Positions 1 to 9,136 of a stretch of DNA of 64,000 nt are shown one piece after another. The position numbers and the translations under genes are program-made. The DNA is from JAVVHE01 sp032249695 (lineage in GTDB: Bacteria; Pseudomonadota; Alphaproteobacteria; Sphingomonadales; Sphingomonadaceae). Below the pieces are notes generated by a model. It ran no database searches, was not told where the DNA came from, and saw only the letters and a program-made list of their open reading frames with translations. Positions within the stretch are counted from its first letter, which is position 1. Each line of letters opens with the position of its first letter. The DNA lies in assembly GCA_032249695.1 (NCBI GenBank), contig JAVVHE010000016.1:1-64000 (forward strand), read 5' to 3'.

Positions 1-69
1 CGGGTGTCGATGCTGGCTCTCCTGCGCGCATCGGCTGCAGCCTCGCCCCCGGCGCGAGCGCGACGGACC

Positions 70-1755
70 TCAACCGCCAAGCTGGGGCGCTGGGGAGAGG
101 CGCCGCCCGCCCGGATGCGCGTGATCGCCGACGGAGGGCGGCCGAGGCGCATAGCGCCCCGTCCTGACCGCGCCCGCGCCGTCCTTCGCGAACCGCTTGA
201 AAAAGCTGTCGCTGTTCCACTGCGGACGATCGGGCGCATCGGCCACGCGGGTGATGACGTCGGCCAGATAGCTGTTGAACGCGGCCGCTGCGGCCTTATC
301 GAGCGGCTGCCCGGCATCGTCGGACGGGGCGTGGTAGCGCGACTTCAGGAACGCTGCCTCAAGGCCCTTCTCTTCGGGCGTCACGCCTTCGAACTTCAGC
401 ATCAGCGACGGCACGCCGGTGCGGACGAAGCTATACTGATCGCTGCGCGTGAAGATGTTGCGGTCGGGCGCCGGATCGGGGACCAGCGTCAGCCCGTGCG
501 CTGCCGCCGCCGCGCGCGCGACGGGGCCGAGCGAGCTTTCGTCGGCGCCGTAGGCGACCATGGTTTTCAGCGGGAAGAGCGGGAGGAACATGTCCATGTT
601 CACGTCCGCCACGATCGCGCCTGGAGCGACCGTAGGGCGGTTGGCGTAATAGCGCGAGCCGAGGAGGCCACGCTCCTCAGCGCAGACCGCGACGAACAAC
701 ACGCTGCGTTTCGGCCGTTTTGGCTTCAGCACGCGCGCGGTTTCGATGAGGCTGGCGACGCCCGAGGCGTTGTCCATCGCTCCGTTATAGACGCGGTCGC
801 CGTTGATCGGCGCGCCGATCCCTAGGTGATCGAGATGCGCTGTCAGCACCACATACTCACGCGCCAGCTTCGGATCGCTACCGGGCAGCATCGCGGCGAC
901 ATTGGGCGCGGACACGTCGCGAGTCGTGTAAACAACGTTTGCCGACAGCATCTTGCCGATATCGAAGCGCGGCAGGGGGGCGCCCTTCTCCTGCAGCGCG
1001 ATCAGCTCGGCGAAGCTGTGGCCGGTGCCCTCAAACAGCCTGTCGGCCTCGGCCGGGTTGAAGGTCGCCACGAAATGCCGCTGTTTGGCGTCGCGGAGCG
1101 CTTGGTCGGCAAGCACCATGCCCGATTGGCCCGCGAGCAGCCGCTGGCGCTCCCACGGGATGTCGCTGGACTTCGGGTTGTTGAGCACGATCGCGCCGAC
1201 CGCGCCCGCGCGCTCCATCGCGGGCCAGAACTCGGCGGCACGGGCATGGGACTTGAGCGCGCCCGACAGGTTCGACGGCCCGCCATTCACGTAGACGACG
1301 ATCTTGCCGCGCAGATCCTGCCCCGCGAAGTCGTCATAGCCCGCATCGGGCAGGTGCAGGCCATAGCCGATGAACACAAGCGGCGCGTCAGAAACCTCCT
1401 TCAGCTGCGGCTGACGGCCGATCAGCAGGTCATGGCCGACGGCAAGCGGCTTGCCGTCGAGGCTGACCTTGGAGGCGTTCTGGTCGACGACCTGCTCCTC
1501 GAAGCGGACGGTCTGGAAATGGCTGCCGCCCTCCCCCGCGGGCTTGAGGCCGAGCGCCCTGAACTGCGCCGCAGTATAGTCGGCCGCGCGTTGGTAGCCG
1601 GGCGTGCCGGTCAGGCGGCCTTCATACTTGTCGTCGGCAAGTTCGGTCACGTGGCTCCACCAGCGGTCGGCGGCGGCCGAGGACGCGCCGGTCGACGGGG
1701 CGGCGTGCGCGGTGGCGGCGAGGAGCAGCGCGGCTGCAAGAGCGGGCTTCAGCAT
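70..1755 (-). CDS. M28 family zinc metallopeptidase with PA domain, secreted
   Basis: Predicted secreted aminopeptidase-type hydrolase of 561 residues. The ATG at 1755 is chosen because it is followed by a clear signal peptide (MLKPALAAALLLAATAHA); longer upstream starts would bury it. A protease-associated insert lies at about residues 120-270. The M28 catalytic core follows with the expected two-zinc ligands: TAHLDHLG, GAMDNASG, AEERGLLGS, DVNMDM and a late RYHAP histidine. The family removes N-terminal residues from peptides in the periplasm or outside the cell; the exact substrate is not predictable. It is divergent from the metallophosphoesterase that starts at 1878. The C-terminal 60 or so residues after the last zinc ligand are low-complexity and probably family-variable. 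Confidence 0.9.
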   Translation of the reverse strand: MLKPALAAALLLAATAHAAPSTGASSAAADRWWSHVTELADDKYEGRLTGTPGYQRAADYTAAQFRALGLKPAGEGGSHFQTVRFEEQVVDQNASKVSLDGKPLAVGHDLLIGRQPQLKEVSDAPLVFIGYGLHLPDAGYDDFAGQDLRGKIVVYVNGGPSNLSGALKSHARAAEFWPAMERAGAVGAIVLNNPKSSDIPWERQRLLAGQSGMVLADQALRDAKQRHFVATFNPAEADRLFEGTGHSFAELIALQEKGAPLPRFDIGKMLSANVVYTTRDVSAPNVAAMLPGSDPKLAREYVVLTAHLDHLGIGAPINGDRVYNGAMDNASGVASLIETARVLKPKRPKRSVLFVAVCAEERGLLGSRYYANRPTVAPGAIVADVNMDMFLPLFPLKTMVAYGADESSLGPVARAAAAAHGLTLVPDPAPDRNIFTRSDQYSFVRTGVPSLMLKFEGVTPEEKGLEAAFLKSRYHAPSDDAGQPLDKAAAAAFNSYLADVITRVADAPDRPQWNSDSFFKRFAKDGAGAVRTGRYAPRPPSVGDHAHPGGRRLSPAPQLGG

Positions 1756-1833
1756 GGCGCGACGGTAGTTTGCCGGAGCGGCGGAGCAAAGCCCCGCAGA
1801 GCTGCGGGCGACGCTTGCGAGACCCCGGCGCCA

Positions 1834-1860
1834 AGCCCCTCCACCTTCCGGAGAGGGGCT
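1834..1860. repeat. Intergenic hairpin AGCCCCTC / GAGGGGCT
   Basis: Eight-base inverted repeat with an 11-base loop in the 122 bp between two divergent genes. It lies in the leader of the rightward gene rather than after a stop codon, so it is unlikely to be a terminator. Its CCCCTC-loop-GAGGGG core resembles the hairpin at 54103-54132, which suggests a small dispersed intergenic element. Function unknown. Confidence 0.4.
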
Positions 1861-1877
1861 GGTAGGGCGTCGGCGCC

Positions 1878-3200
1878 ATGCTCGCCGCCCTCGCACTCGC
1901 CGCCGCAACGATCGCGGACCCGCGCGCCTTCGTGCTGCTCGGCGACGGCGGCGTGCGAGAGGTTCGCGTCGCCACCGCCGCCGGCGCCTGCCCCACGCTC
2001 ACCGTCGATGGCCGCACCGTCGCGATGCGCGAGCGCGCGCCGCCCGCGACGCTCCCCGGTCGGCGCGGCCCGGCGGGCGAGTCGGCGCCCGCCGCCTTCC
2101 CGCGAGTCTGCGAAGCAACGTTGCCCGCTCCGACCCGATCCGCGTCGCTCAGCGGGCGCCGACTGCCGCTCGGCGCGCGCATGGTGCGGCGCATCGCGGT
2201 GATCGGCGACACCGGCTGCCGCCTGAAAGCGGCGAGGGCGGGCGGCGGCGAGTTCCAGGCGTGCAACGATCCCGCCCAGTTCCCGCTCGCACGGATCGCC
2301 GCGTCGGCCACGCGCTGGAAGCCCGACCTTGTCGTCCACGTCGGCGACTATCACTACCGCGAATCGCCCTGCCCGGCGGACAATGCGGGCTGCGCGGCCT
2401 CGCCGTGGGGCTATGGCTGGGAGGCGTGGGAGGCCGACCTTTTCACGCCCGCAGCACCACTCATCGCAGCCGCGCCGTGGCTCGCCGTGCGCGGCAACCA
2501 CGAAAATTGCGCACGCGCGGGTTCGGGCTGGCAGCGGCTGCTCGCGCCGGGCCGGCTGACGCCCGAGCGCAGCTGCGACGCCCCCGGCGACGACCGCACC
2601 GGCGATCGCGACCCGGCCGTGACCTTGCCGCTGGGCGGCGGAGCGCGGATCGTGGACCTCGATCTGGCGAACGCACCGAACGATCCGCTGCCGCCCGGCG
2701 ACCTTCGGCTTGGGCAAATTGAGGCCGCCCGCGCCCGGCTTGGAGCCGACGCGGCACGGGGCGGATATACGATCATGGCAACGCACCGCCCGCCGCTCGC
2801 CTTCGCGGCCGACGCGCGCGCGCTTTACCCCGGCAACGGCGCGATCCAGCAGGGATTTCACGATTTCCCGCGCGGGGTGGGGCTGGTGCTTTCGGGCCAC
2901 GTCCACGTGTGGGAGCAGCTGAGTTTCACGACGTCGCACCCCAGCCAGTTCGTCGTCGGCCTCAGCGGCACCGCCGAGGATCTCGCTCCGCTCCCCGACA
3001 GCCTCGCCCCGGACCAGACGCCGATGCCGGGCGCGGTCGTCGAGCGGTTCGACCACTGGGTCGGCCGCTTTGGCTGGATGAGCCTGACACGCGTCGGGCG
3101 CTCCGCCGACCGCTGGACCGCCGAGCTGCGCGATACGGATGGCCGCGTCGTCAAGCGCTGCCGCATCGCTGGGCGGCGATCAGCGTGCAGCGATGTGTGA
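1878..3200 (+). CDS. Metallophosphoesterase (calcineurin-like), exported
   Basis: Calcineurin-like phosphoesterase of 440 residues with a hydrophobic, alanine-rich N terminus that could act as a signal peptide. Dinuclear metal motifs are visible in order: GDTGC near residue 115, a GDYHYR block, RGNHENC near residue 205, an ATHRPP histidine, and SGHVHVWEQ near 335. These correspond to the D-x(n)-GD-x(n)-GNHE-x(n)-H-x(n)-GHxH signature. Family members hydrolyse phosphomonoesters or diesters; the substrate here is unknown. The ATG at 1878 gives the signal-like start, but its ribosome binding site is weak, so an alternative start is possible. tRNA-Gly lies immediately downstream on the other strand. 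Confidence 0.85.
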   Translation: MLAALALAAATIADPRAFVLLGDGGVREVRVATAAGACPTLTVDGRTVAMRERAPPATLPGRRGPAGESAPAAFPRVCEATLPAPTRSASLSGRRLPLGARMVRRIAVIGDTGCRLKAARAGGGEFQACNDPAQFPLARIAASATRWKPDLVVHVGDYHYRESPCPADNAGCAASPWGYGWEAWEADLFTPAAPLIAAAPWLAVRGNHENCARAGSGWQRLLAPGRLTPERSCDAPGDDRTGDRDPAVTLPLGGGARIVDLDLANAPNDPLPPGDLRLGQIEAARARLGADAARGGYTIMATHRPPLAFAADARALYPGNGAIQQGFHDFPRGVGLVLSGHVHVWEQLSFTTSHPSQFVVGLSGTAEDLAPLPDSLAPDQTPMPGAVVERFDHWVGRFGWMSLTRVGRSADRWTAELRDTDGRVVKRCRIAGRRSACSDV

Positions 3201-3207
3201 GGAAGGC

Positions 3208-3281
3208 TGGAGCGGGCGGCGGGAATCGAACCCGCACTGGAAGCTTGGGAAGCTTCTGTTCTACCACTAAACTACGCCCGC
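3208..3281 (-). tRNA. tRNA-Gly (anticodon CCC)
   Basis: Read on the minus strand, the seven-base acceptor GCGGGCG pairs with CGCCCGC. The D arm, an anticodon loop TTCCCAA (anticodon CCC, reads GGG) and the T arm GCGGG-TTCGATT-CCCGC are all present. A discriminator U and an encoded CCA follow. No defects were seen. Confidence 0.95.
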
Positions 3282-3701
3282 GCTGGCGTGGGCCGGGTTG
3301 TGCTGGCTCCGCGCGGGCGCGTCAAGCGGTGGCGGCGATCGACGACGGAGCCGCGGCAGAACGGCGAAGCGCGGCGGCTGATCCACGGCTGAGCGCGGGC
3401 AGCGGACCGAATCGCGATCCGCAGCTGGCCGGCCGCCTGTTCCACGCCGACGCCGCGATTCGACATGGGCGCCGACGCCATCCGCCAATGAAGGCGCACG
3501 GTGTCTGCTCGGTATTCCTGCCCGGCGTCGGCGCAGCCTAGGCGGCCGGGGTGCGCGCGGCCGACCCTCGCAGCCGGTGCGACCGCCCCGGGAAGGGCCC
3601 GAGCCGCAAGTAGCGGAAGCCTTGCGCAGCCGCTATTGCGCGCGGGGGATGTGAGGGTGTGCGTGCTGTTTCGGGCGGATCGGGATGTCAGTTCGGCGGG
3701 C
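3282..3701. other. 420-bp gap with no convincing gene
   Basis: Very GC-rich sequence between tRNA-Gly and the membrane glycosyltransferase-like gene. Short open frames exist on both strands, but none shows a recognisable motif, ribosome binding site or membrane or signal pattern. Part of it could be the leader of the downstream gene if that gene starts earlier than annotated. Confidence 0.5.
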
Positions 3702-5573
3702 GTGATCAGACCGCCCAAATGGCTGTGGCTGGCGGTCGCGCTCATCTGGGCGGTGGCGGTTGCGCGGCTGCAGATCGCGCTCGGCCGCAGCGCATGGGAT
3801 TACAGCCTGCTCGATCCCGACAACTACACGCGCCTCCAGCAGGTGCGCGACCTCACGGCCGGGCAGAGCTGGTGGGACCTGCATCAATGGCGTGTCGACC
3901 CGCCAAGGGGCACGCTGATCCACTGGTCGCGGCTGGCCGACCTGCCGTTCCTGCTGACGCTGTGGCTCGTGACGCCGTTCGCCGGCGCGCACGCCGAGCA
4001 GATTGCGCTGCTTGCGACCCCGATGTGGCTGGTGGGGCTTGCTTTCCTGTTCCAGGCACGCGCCTCGGCGGCACTGGGCGGCGTGTGGGGGGGCGTGGCG
4101 GCCGCCGCCTATGGCGCGCTCGCCAGCCGGATGCTGCTGAAGTTCCTGCCGGGCAATATCGACCACCACGCGCCGCAGATCGTGCTGTTGCTCGGCGCAA
4201 CAGCTAGTCTGGTCGCGGGCCGCGGGGTGCGGGCGGGGTTGGCGGCGGGGATCGCCTGCGCGGCGTCGCTGCTGGTCGGCCTGGAGCTGCTGCCGCACCT
4301 CGGCCTGATCGGCCTGTGGGTGGTGGCGGTGTGGGTGGGGCGTGGCGACGAGCGGCGCGGGCTCGCGCTTGGGTATTTCGTCGGCCTCGCGGGCGGCACC
4401 GCGCTGCTGGCTGCGCTGACGGTCGCTCCGTCGCAGTGGTTCTTGCCGTGGAGCGATGTCGCCGGACGCGGGCATCTGCTGGCTGCGCTGCTGTTCGGCA
4501 CGGCCTTTGTTGCGGCCGTGGCGCTGGTGCGCAGCGACTGGCGCGCCCGGTTGGCGGTGGCTGGTGCGATCGCGCTGGTGGGCGGCGCAGCGGTGCTGCT
4601 GCTGACGCCCGAGGTCATCGCTTCACCCTTCGTGCATGTCGATCCGGTGCTGAAGCGGCTGTGGTTCGATAATGTGCAGGAGGTCCGCTCGGCGCGCGGC
4701 ATCTGGCGCAAGAGCCAACTCGACGCGATCGGGCTCTACGGCCCGCTGCTGTTCGCAGTCGCTGCGGGCTCGTGGCAGTGGAGCCGCCTGACCGGCGCGC
4801 GCCGCGACGGGATGGCGCTGGCGACTGCGCTGACGGCGGTCGCGCTGGCGATCGGCCTGTGGCAGCACCGCGGCACCGTCGCGGCCTACGCGGTCGCCGC
4901 CATCCCGGCGAGCGTTGCGCTCGCAGCGGTGTGGACCGGCGGGCGTGCCGGGCCGGGCGCGAAGGCCGTGGCGCTGCTGCTGCTCACCTCCAGCACGTTT
5001 CCGGCGGTGCTCGACGGCGGGCGGGCTTTGTGGAACAGCCTCAATCCAACGAAGACCAAGGGGGCGTCGCGCGATGTCGATTGCCTGGTCGATACGCGCG
5101 CATGGAGCGCGTGGCGCGGCAAGCCGGGTCTGGTACTCGCCGGGACCGACCTTGGGTCGATGACGCTCGTCGCGACGCGGAACAGCGTGCTTGGCATCGG
5201 CATGCACCGCAACAACGAGCCCAACCGCTTCATCTTCGATCTGTTCATGGCTCCGCCCGAGCGCGCGCGCGCGATGGCCGTCGCGCGCGGCGGCGACTAT
5301 CTGCTGTGGTGTCACAACGGCGCCGAGGGCGGCATCTGGCGCAAGGCGGGCGGGACCACGAGCCTCGCCGCGGCGCTTGAGCGGCGCGAGCCGCTGCCGT
5401 GGCTTGAGCGCCAGCCGCTGCCGGGCGCCAGGCATCTCGAGCTCTACCGGATCAGACGACAGGTCGCTGGTGCCCGCGGCCGGGCTCGAACCGGCACGGA
5501 GGTCGCCCCCCGAGGGATTTTAAGTCCCTTGCGTCTACCAATTTCGCCACACGGGCCAGCGCCAGTGCTGTAG
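3702..5573 (+). CDS. GT-C-like multispanning membrane protein
   Basis: Integral membrane protein of 623 residues from GTG 3702, with about 12 hydrophobic segments. It opens with a transmembrane helix followed by a DPDNYTRL loop (Asp38 and Asp40), then RGTLIHWSRL and GNIDHHAPQ. An acidic motif in the first outer loop followed by a His-rich loop is typical of GT-C lipid-linked sugar transferases such as oligosaccharyltransferase STT3. Relatives are often given uninformative names in databases. The start is uncertain; GTG 3702 is the first in-frame start directly before the first helix. The C terminus is odd. After the family-like ending LELYRI, the frame continues through the antisense strand of tRNA-Leu and stops at 5571-5573, so about 30 final residues are tRNA-encoded. 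Confidence 0.75.
   Translation: MIRPPKWLWLAVALIWAVAVARLQIALGRSAWDYSLLDPDNYTRLQQVRDLTAGQSWWDLHQWRVDPPRGTLIHWSRLADLPFLLTLWLVTPFAGAHAEQIALLATPMWLVGLAFLFQARASAALGGVWGGVAAAAYGALASRMLLKFLPGNIDHHAPQIVLLLGATASLVAGRGVRAGLAAGIACAASLLVGLELLPHLGLIGLWVVAVWVGRGDERRGLALGYFVGLAGGTALLAALTVAPSQWFLPWSDVAGRGHLLAALLFGTAFVAAVALVRSDWRARLAVAGAIALVGGAAVLLLTPEVIASPFVHVDPVLKRLWFDNVQEVRSARGIWRKSQLDAIGLYGPLLFAVAAGSWQWSRLTGARRDGMALATALTAVALAIGLWQHRGTVAAYAVAAIPASVALAAVWTGGRAGPGAKAVALLLLTSSTFPAVLDGGRALWNSLNPTKTKGASRDVDCLVDTRAWSAWRGKPGLVLAGTDLGSMTLVATRNSVLGIGMHRNNEPNRFIFDLFMAPPERARAMAVARGGDYLLWCHNGAEGGIWRKAGGTTSLAAALERREPLPWLERQPLPGARHLELYRIRRQVAGARGRARTGTEVAPRGILSPLRLPISPHGPAPVL
5468..5556 (-). tRNA. tRNA-Leu (anticodon TAA)
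   Basis: Minus-strand tRNA with acceptor GCCCGTG/CGCGGGC, a D arm, anticodon stem AGGGA around loop CTTAAAA (anticodon UAA), the long variable arm expected of leucine tRNAs, T arm GCCGG-TTCGAGC-CCGGC, discriminator A and an encoded CCA (5468-5470). It lies wholly inside the 3' end of the opposite-strand membrane protein reading frame. Confidence 0.95.
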
Positions 5574-5601
5574 CCGCGCGGCGCGCGCTGGCAAACGCCC
5601 C

Positions 5602-5940
5602 TCAGGCCGGTGGCGAGACGCCGCTCTCGCCGCGATCGCCGCCGCTGTCGCCGGTCTCGTTCTCCAGATTCAGGCGATGGCGCATCTCGCGGCCCGCCTT
5701 GAAATAGGGCACGCGCTTGGCCGCCACCTCAACCGGCTCGCCGGTGCGCGGGTTGCGGCCCATGCGGCCGTCGCGGGCGCGCGTCGAGAACGCCCCGAAG
5801 CCCCGCAGCTCGACGCGCCGCCCGTCCACGAGCGCGTCGGCGATCGTCGACAGGATGCTGTTCACCACGCGCTCGGCTTCCTTCACGGTGAGGTGGCGGT
5901 TGCGCTGAGCGACGCGCTCGATCAGCTCGGACTTGATCAT
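5602..5940 (-). CDS. ihfB: Integration host factor subunit beta
   Basis: DNA-bending histone-like protein of 112 residues starting MIKSELIERVA at ATG 5940. The HU/IHF fold is complete: an N-terminal helical dimer region, VELRGFGAFSTR, the DNA-binding arm with GRNPRTGEPVEV (the intercalating-proline signature) and KRVPYFKAGREMR. A 20-residue polar, Gly/Ser-rich tail is a lineage-specific extension. It sits 95 bp downstream of the efflux operon in the same direction and probably has its own promoter. Beta is preferred over alpha from the MIKSELIERVA start. Confidence 0.93.
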   Translation of the reverse strand: MIKSELIERVAQRNRHLTVKEAERVVNSILSTIADALVDGRRVELRGFGAFSTRARDGRMGRNPRTGEPVEVAAKRVPYFKAGREMRHRLNLENETGDSGGDRGESGVSPPA

Positions 5941-5993
5941 GCGTGGAATGCTTAATGACTCCCTCGGGCCGGGCCAATAGCCGTGAGCACGAG

Positions 5994-6017
5994 GGCGGTT
6001 CGGCGGGTGCAACCGCC
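5994..6017 (-). terminator. Weak hairpin after the efflux operon
   Basis: GGCGGTT and AACCGCC form a 7-bp stem around a 10-base loop, 19 bases past the stop codon of the outer membrane factor gene. No T-run follows, so it may be only an RNA end-stabilising structure. Confidence 0.3.
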
Positions 6018-6035
6018 TGATCTGCTAGCCTATCT

Positions 6036-7541
6036 TTACTGGGCAGGCGCAGCCGCCACGTAGGCCGGGCGCGCGCCGACGGTCGGCAGCGATTCCCACC
6101 CCCCGCCAAGCGCTCGATAAAGCTGCACGATATCCAGCTGCAGCGACCCTTCGCTCTGCGCCAGATTGTCCTCGGCCTGCAGCAGCGCCGCCTGCGCGTC
6201 GAGCACCGCGGTGAGGCTGGTCAGCCCCACGCGATATTGCGCGCGGATCGCGTCGACCGACCTGCGCGCGCTCGCCACGCCCTGGCGCAGGCTGACCGCG
6301 CGGCGCTGCTCGGCGTCGATCCGCGCAAGCGCGTCCTCCACCTCGCTCAGCGCGCGCAGCACGGTCTGCTGGTAGGCGACATAGCTCTGCTCGCGCTGCT
6401 CGCGCCGCACCCCGACCGCGCCCTTGCGGCGGCCGAAATCGAGCAGCGGGAAGCTGATGCCCGCAGTCCCGGAAAGCTGGACGCTGTCGCCCGAAAACAG
6501 GTTTGAGAGCCCCAGCGAGAGGAACTGCGCGGCGCCGTTCAGGTTGATCTTCGGGTAGAGGTCGGCGACTGCGACGCCGATGTCGGCGGTCGCCGCCGCA
6601 AGCCGGCGCTCGGCCGCGCGGATGTCCGGGCGTCGGCGCAGCAGGTCCGAAGGCAGGCCGGCGGGGACGATCGGCGGCGCGGAGAGCTGAACACCGCCGG
6701 GTGGAGGCTCGTCGAACGTGCCGGTCAGCTCCTCGGGCGTGCCGCCGACGAGGATGCCGAGCGCGTGGATCTGCGCCTTGGCCTGCGAGACGATAGGATC
6801 GATCGTGCCCTTGGCGGCAGCGATCTGCGTGCGCTGGCGGTCGGCATCGACCGCTGGGATCAGGCCGTTCCTCGCCTGGGCTTCGAGCAGTTGCAGCGTC
6901 TCCTGCTCGCGCCGCAGCTCTGCGTTGGCGATGGCGAGGCGCCGCTGCAGCAGCCGGAGCTGGAGGTAGCCAGTCGCGATCTCCGACGCGATCGTGACGC
7001 CGGTGTCGCGGCGGCTCCATTCGGCCTGCTCGACTCGCGCGCGCGCCGCCTGCACGCCGCGGGTGGCTCCGCCGAAGATGTCGATCTGCCAGCTCGCCGT
7101 CGGCCCGACAGTCCAGGTGGTGAAGCCCGTGCCCGGAAGCCCGATGCCCTCGCCGGGTGTGACGCCCGTGCCGCCTCCCGCGCCGCCGCCGAAATTGCGT
7201 GCGATCGCGGCGAAGCCGCCGTTCTTGCTCAATTCGGTGCGGTTGACGCTGCCGCCAATGTCGGCGCTGGGGAACAGCGCAGCGCGGCTCTGCGCCACCT
7301 CATAGCGCGCCTGCCGCACCCGGCTGGCTGCCGCGCGAAGATCGAGATTCTGCGCCAGTCCGCGCTCAACAAGGCCAGTCAGCACCGGATCGTTGAACGA
7401 CCGCCACCATTGGCCGAGATCGCCGGGCTCGCCCGCGACCTGCGGCTCGGCGAAACGCTGCGGCGCGATCAACTTGGGCGCCTGGTAGTTCGGGCCGACG
7501 GTGCAGCCCGCGAGCAACAGAAAAGGCAGGATCTTGCGCAT
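6036..7541 (-). CDS. Outer membrane efflux lipoprotein, NodT/OprM family
   Basis: TolC-like outer membrane channel of 501 residues and last gene of a tripartite efflux operon. It begins MRKILPFLLLAGC, a lipoprotein signal whose LAGC box places the acylated cysteine at residue 13. CTVGPNYQAP, the hallmark start of the NodT/OprM family, follows. Two outer-membrane-efflux repeats fill the rest, with coiled-coil segments rich in Ala, Arg, Gln and Glu. Its ATG overlaps the TGA of the upstream transporter (TGATG), so translation is coupled. It would provide the exit duct for the adaptor and MFS pump encoded just before it. Confidence 0.93.
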   Translation of the reverse strand: MRKILPFLLLAGCTVGPNYQAPKLIAPQRFAEPQVAGEPGDLGQWWRSFNDPVLTGLVERGLAQNLDLRAAASRVRQARYEVAQSRAALFPSADIGGSVNRTELSKNGGFAAIARNFGGGAGGGTGVTPGEGIGLPGTGFTTWTVGPTASWQIDIFGGATRGVQAARARVEQAEWSRRDTGVTIASEIATGYLQLRLLQRRLAIANAELRREQETLQLLEAQARNGLIPAVDADRQRTQIAAAKGTIDPIVSQAKAQIHALGILVGGTPEELTGTFDEPPPGGVQLSAPPIVPAGLPSDLLRRRPDIRAAERRLAAATADIGVAVADLYPKINLNGAAQFLSLGLSNLFSGDSVQLSGTAGISFPLLDFGRRKGAVGVRREQREQSYVAYQQTVLRALSEVEDALARIDAEQRRAVSLRQGVASARRSVDAIRAQYRVGLTSLTAVLDAQAALLQAEDNLAQSEGSLQLDIVQLYRALGGGWESLPTVGARPAYVAAAPAQ

Positions 7542-9136
7542 CAATGGGCCGCCGGGCGCCCCTTCGATGGGCGCAGCAGGAGGGAGAAGGGTGCGACGAT
7601 CAGCACGAAGAGCATCAGGTTGCGAAACACGTCGACGAAGGCGAGCGTCGCGGCCTGCGTCTGGATCTGGCTGAACAGCACGCCCACGGCACTGCTTGTG
7701 TCGCTGCCCGCCTGCCGCAAGGCGTCACCGATGCGGTCGATCGTCGACGCATAGTTAGGGTCGAGCGCCTGCGCCCGGTTGACGAGCATCGACTGATGGA
7801 CCTGCTGCTGCTGCGCCAGCGTCGACTGCGCGTAGGCGATGCCGAACGTGCCGCCCAGATTGCGGAACACGTTCAAGAGCGCCGACGCCTGGTTCGTATC
7901 CTGCGGCTTCAGCCCGACATAGGCCGCGCCGGTGATCGTGACGAACAGGAACGGCAGTCCGACCGCCTGGAACAGTCGCGCGGTCGAAGCGTCGCCGAAG
8001 CTGATCGTGGAATTGATCCGCCCCAGATCCCAAAGCGCGAAGGCTTCGATCAGCAGCGCGCCGAAGATCACGAAGCGCGCGGGGATCTTCGAGGAAGCGA
8101 GCCCCGCAAGCGGCATCATCAGCACGCTCACCATGCCGCCGATCGTCAGCGCACGGCCTGCGTCGGTGGCGGTGTAGCCCAGCACCTGTTGCAGGAATTG
8201 CGGGATCAGCTGCGTCGTCCCGAACAGGATGATGCCAAGCACCATCATCACGAACACCGCGATCGCAAAGTTGCGCCGCCCTAGAAGACGGACGTTGACG
8301 ATCGGGTTCTTGCGGCTGAGCTCCCATAACACGAAGAGCACCAGGCTGACCGCCGAGATGATCGCGAAACTGACGATGAAGCTCGATTGGAACCAGTCCT
8401 CGCGCTCGCCGCGGTCGAGCGTGATCTCGAGGCAGCCGAGGCCGGCGGCGACCAGCAGGAAGCCGATCCAGTCGACCTTGATGCCGCTGGCCCTGCGCGC
8501 CTTCTGGTCGCGGATCAGCGCGGGCGGTTCGGCCATCAGTGCGCCGACAAGGAACAGCGACAGGATTCCGACCGGCACGTTGATGAGGAAGATCCAGTGC
8601 CAGCTGGCGTTGTCGGTGATATAGCCGCCGAGCGTCGGGCCGATGGTCGGCGCGGTCACCACGACAAGGCCATAGGCAGCAAACGCCGCACCGCGCTTCG
8701 AAGGCGGGAAGGTGTCGGCAAGGATCGACTGCTCCGACGCTGCGAGCCCGCCACCGCCGATGCCCTGGAACACGCGCGCGATGATCAGCACGACAAGGTT
8801 CGGCGCCAGCCCGCACAACAGCGAGCTGGCCGTGAACAGCGCCACCGACGCCATGTAATAGCGCTTGCGCCCGAAGGTGTCGGCCAGCCAGCCGCTGATC
8901 GGCACGATGACCGCGTTCGCGACGAGATAGCTCGTCAGGATCCACGTCGCCTGATCGGGCGTGACCGAAAGGCTGCCCGAGATGTGGATGAGGCTGACAT
9001 TCGCGATCGCGGTGTCCAGCACCTCCATGAAGGTCGCCAGGCTGATGACGATGACGATCAGCCACGGGTTTCGATGCCCCGCCGCCGAGCGGTCGGGAGT
9101 CCAGCCTGCGTCGGCCGGGTTGGCCGCGGTCGCCAT
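7541..9136 (-). CDS. emrB: DHA2-family MFS drug exporter, EmrB/QacA type
   Basis: Proton-driven multidrug efflux permease of 531 residues with about 14 transmembrane segments. ATG 9136 is chosen because it overlaps the adaptor gene stop (TGATG). Signature stretches are FMEVLDTAIANVSL in helix 1 (DHA2 motif D1), SGWLADTFGRKRYY in loop 2-3 (MFS motif A), and the motif C-like helix LVVVTAPTIGPTLGGYIT. It is expected to pump hydrophobic compounds through the adaptor and outer membrane factor encoded on either side. The substrate is unknown; drugs, bile-like agents and fatty acids are typical for EmrB. Confidence 0.93.
   Translation of the reverse strand: MATAANPADAGWTPDRSAAGHRNPWLIVIVISLATFMEVLDTAIANVSLIHISGSLSVTPDQATWILTSYLVANAVIVPISGWLADTFGRKRYYMASVALFTASSLLCGLAPNLVVLIIARVFQGIGGGGLAASEQSILADTFPPSKRGAAFAAYGLVVVTAPTIGPTLGGYITDNASWHWIFLINVPVGILSLFLVGALMAEPPALIRDQKARRASGIKVDWIGFLLVAAGLGCLEITLDRGEREDWFQSSFIVSFAIISAVSLVLFVLWELSRKNPIVNVRLLGRRNFAIAVFVMMVLGIILFGTTQLIPQFLQQVLGYTATDAGRALTIGGMVSVLMMPLAGLASSKIPARFVIFGALLIEAFALWDLGRINSTISFGDASTARLFQAVGLPFLFVTITGAAYVGLKPQDTNQASALLNVFRNLGGTFGIAYAQSTLAQQQQVHQSMLVNRAQALDPNYASTIDRIGDALRQAGSDTSSAVGVLFSQIQTQAATLAFVDVFRNLMLFVLIVAPFSLLLRPSKGRPAAH

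Noticed and set aside
4..825. Long plus-strand open frame at the left edge
   Set aside because: It lies antisense to the M28 peptidase, is Arg/Ala-rich and has no motif; a frame shadow from high GC.
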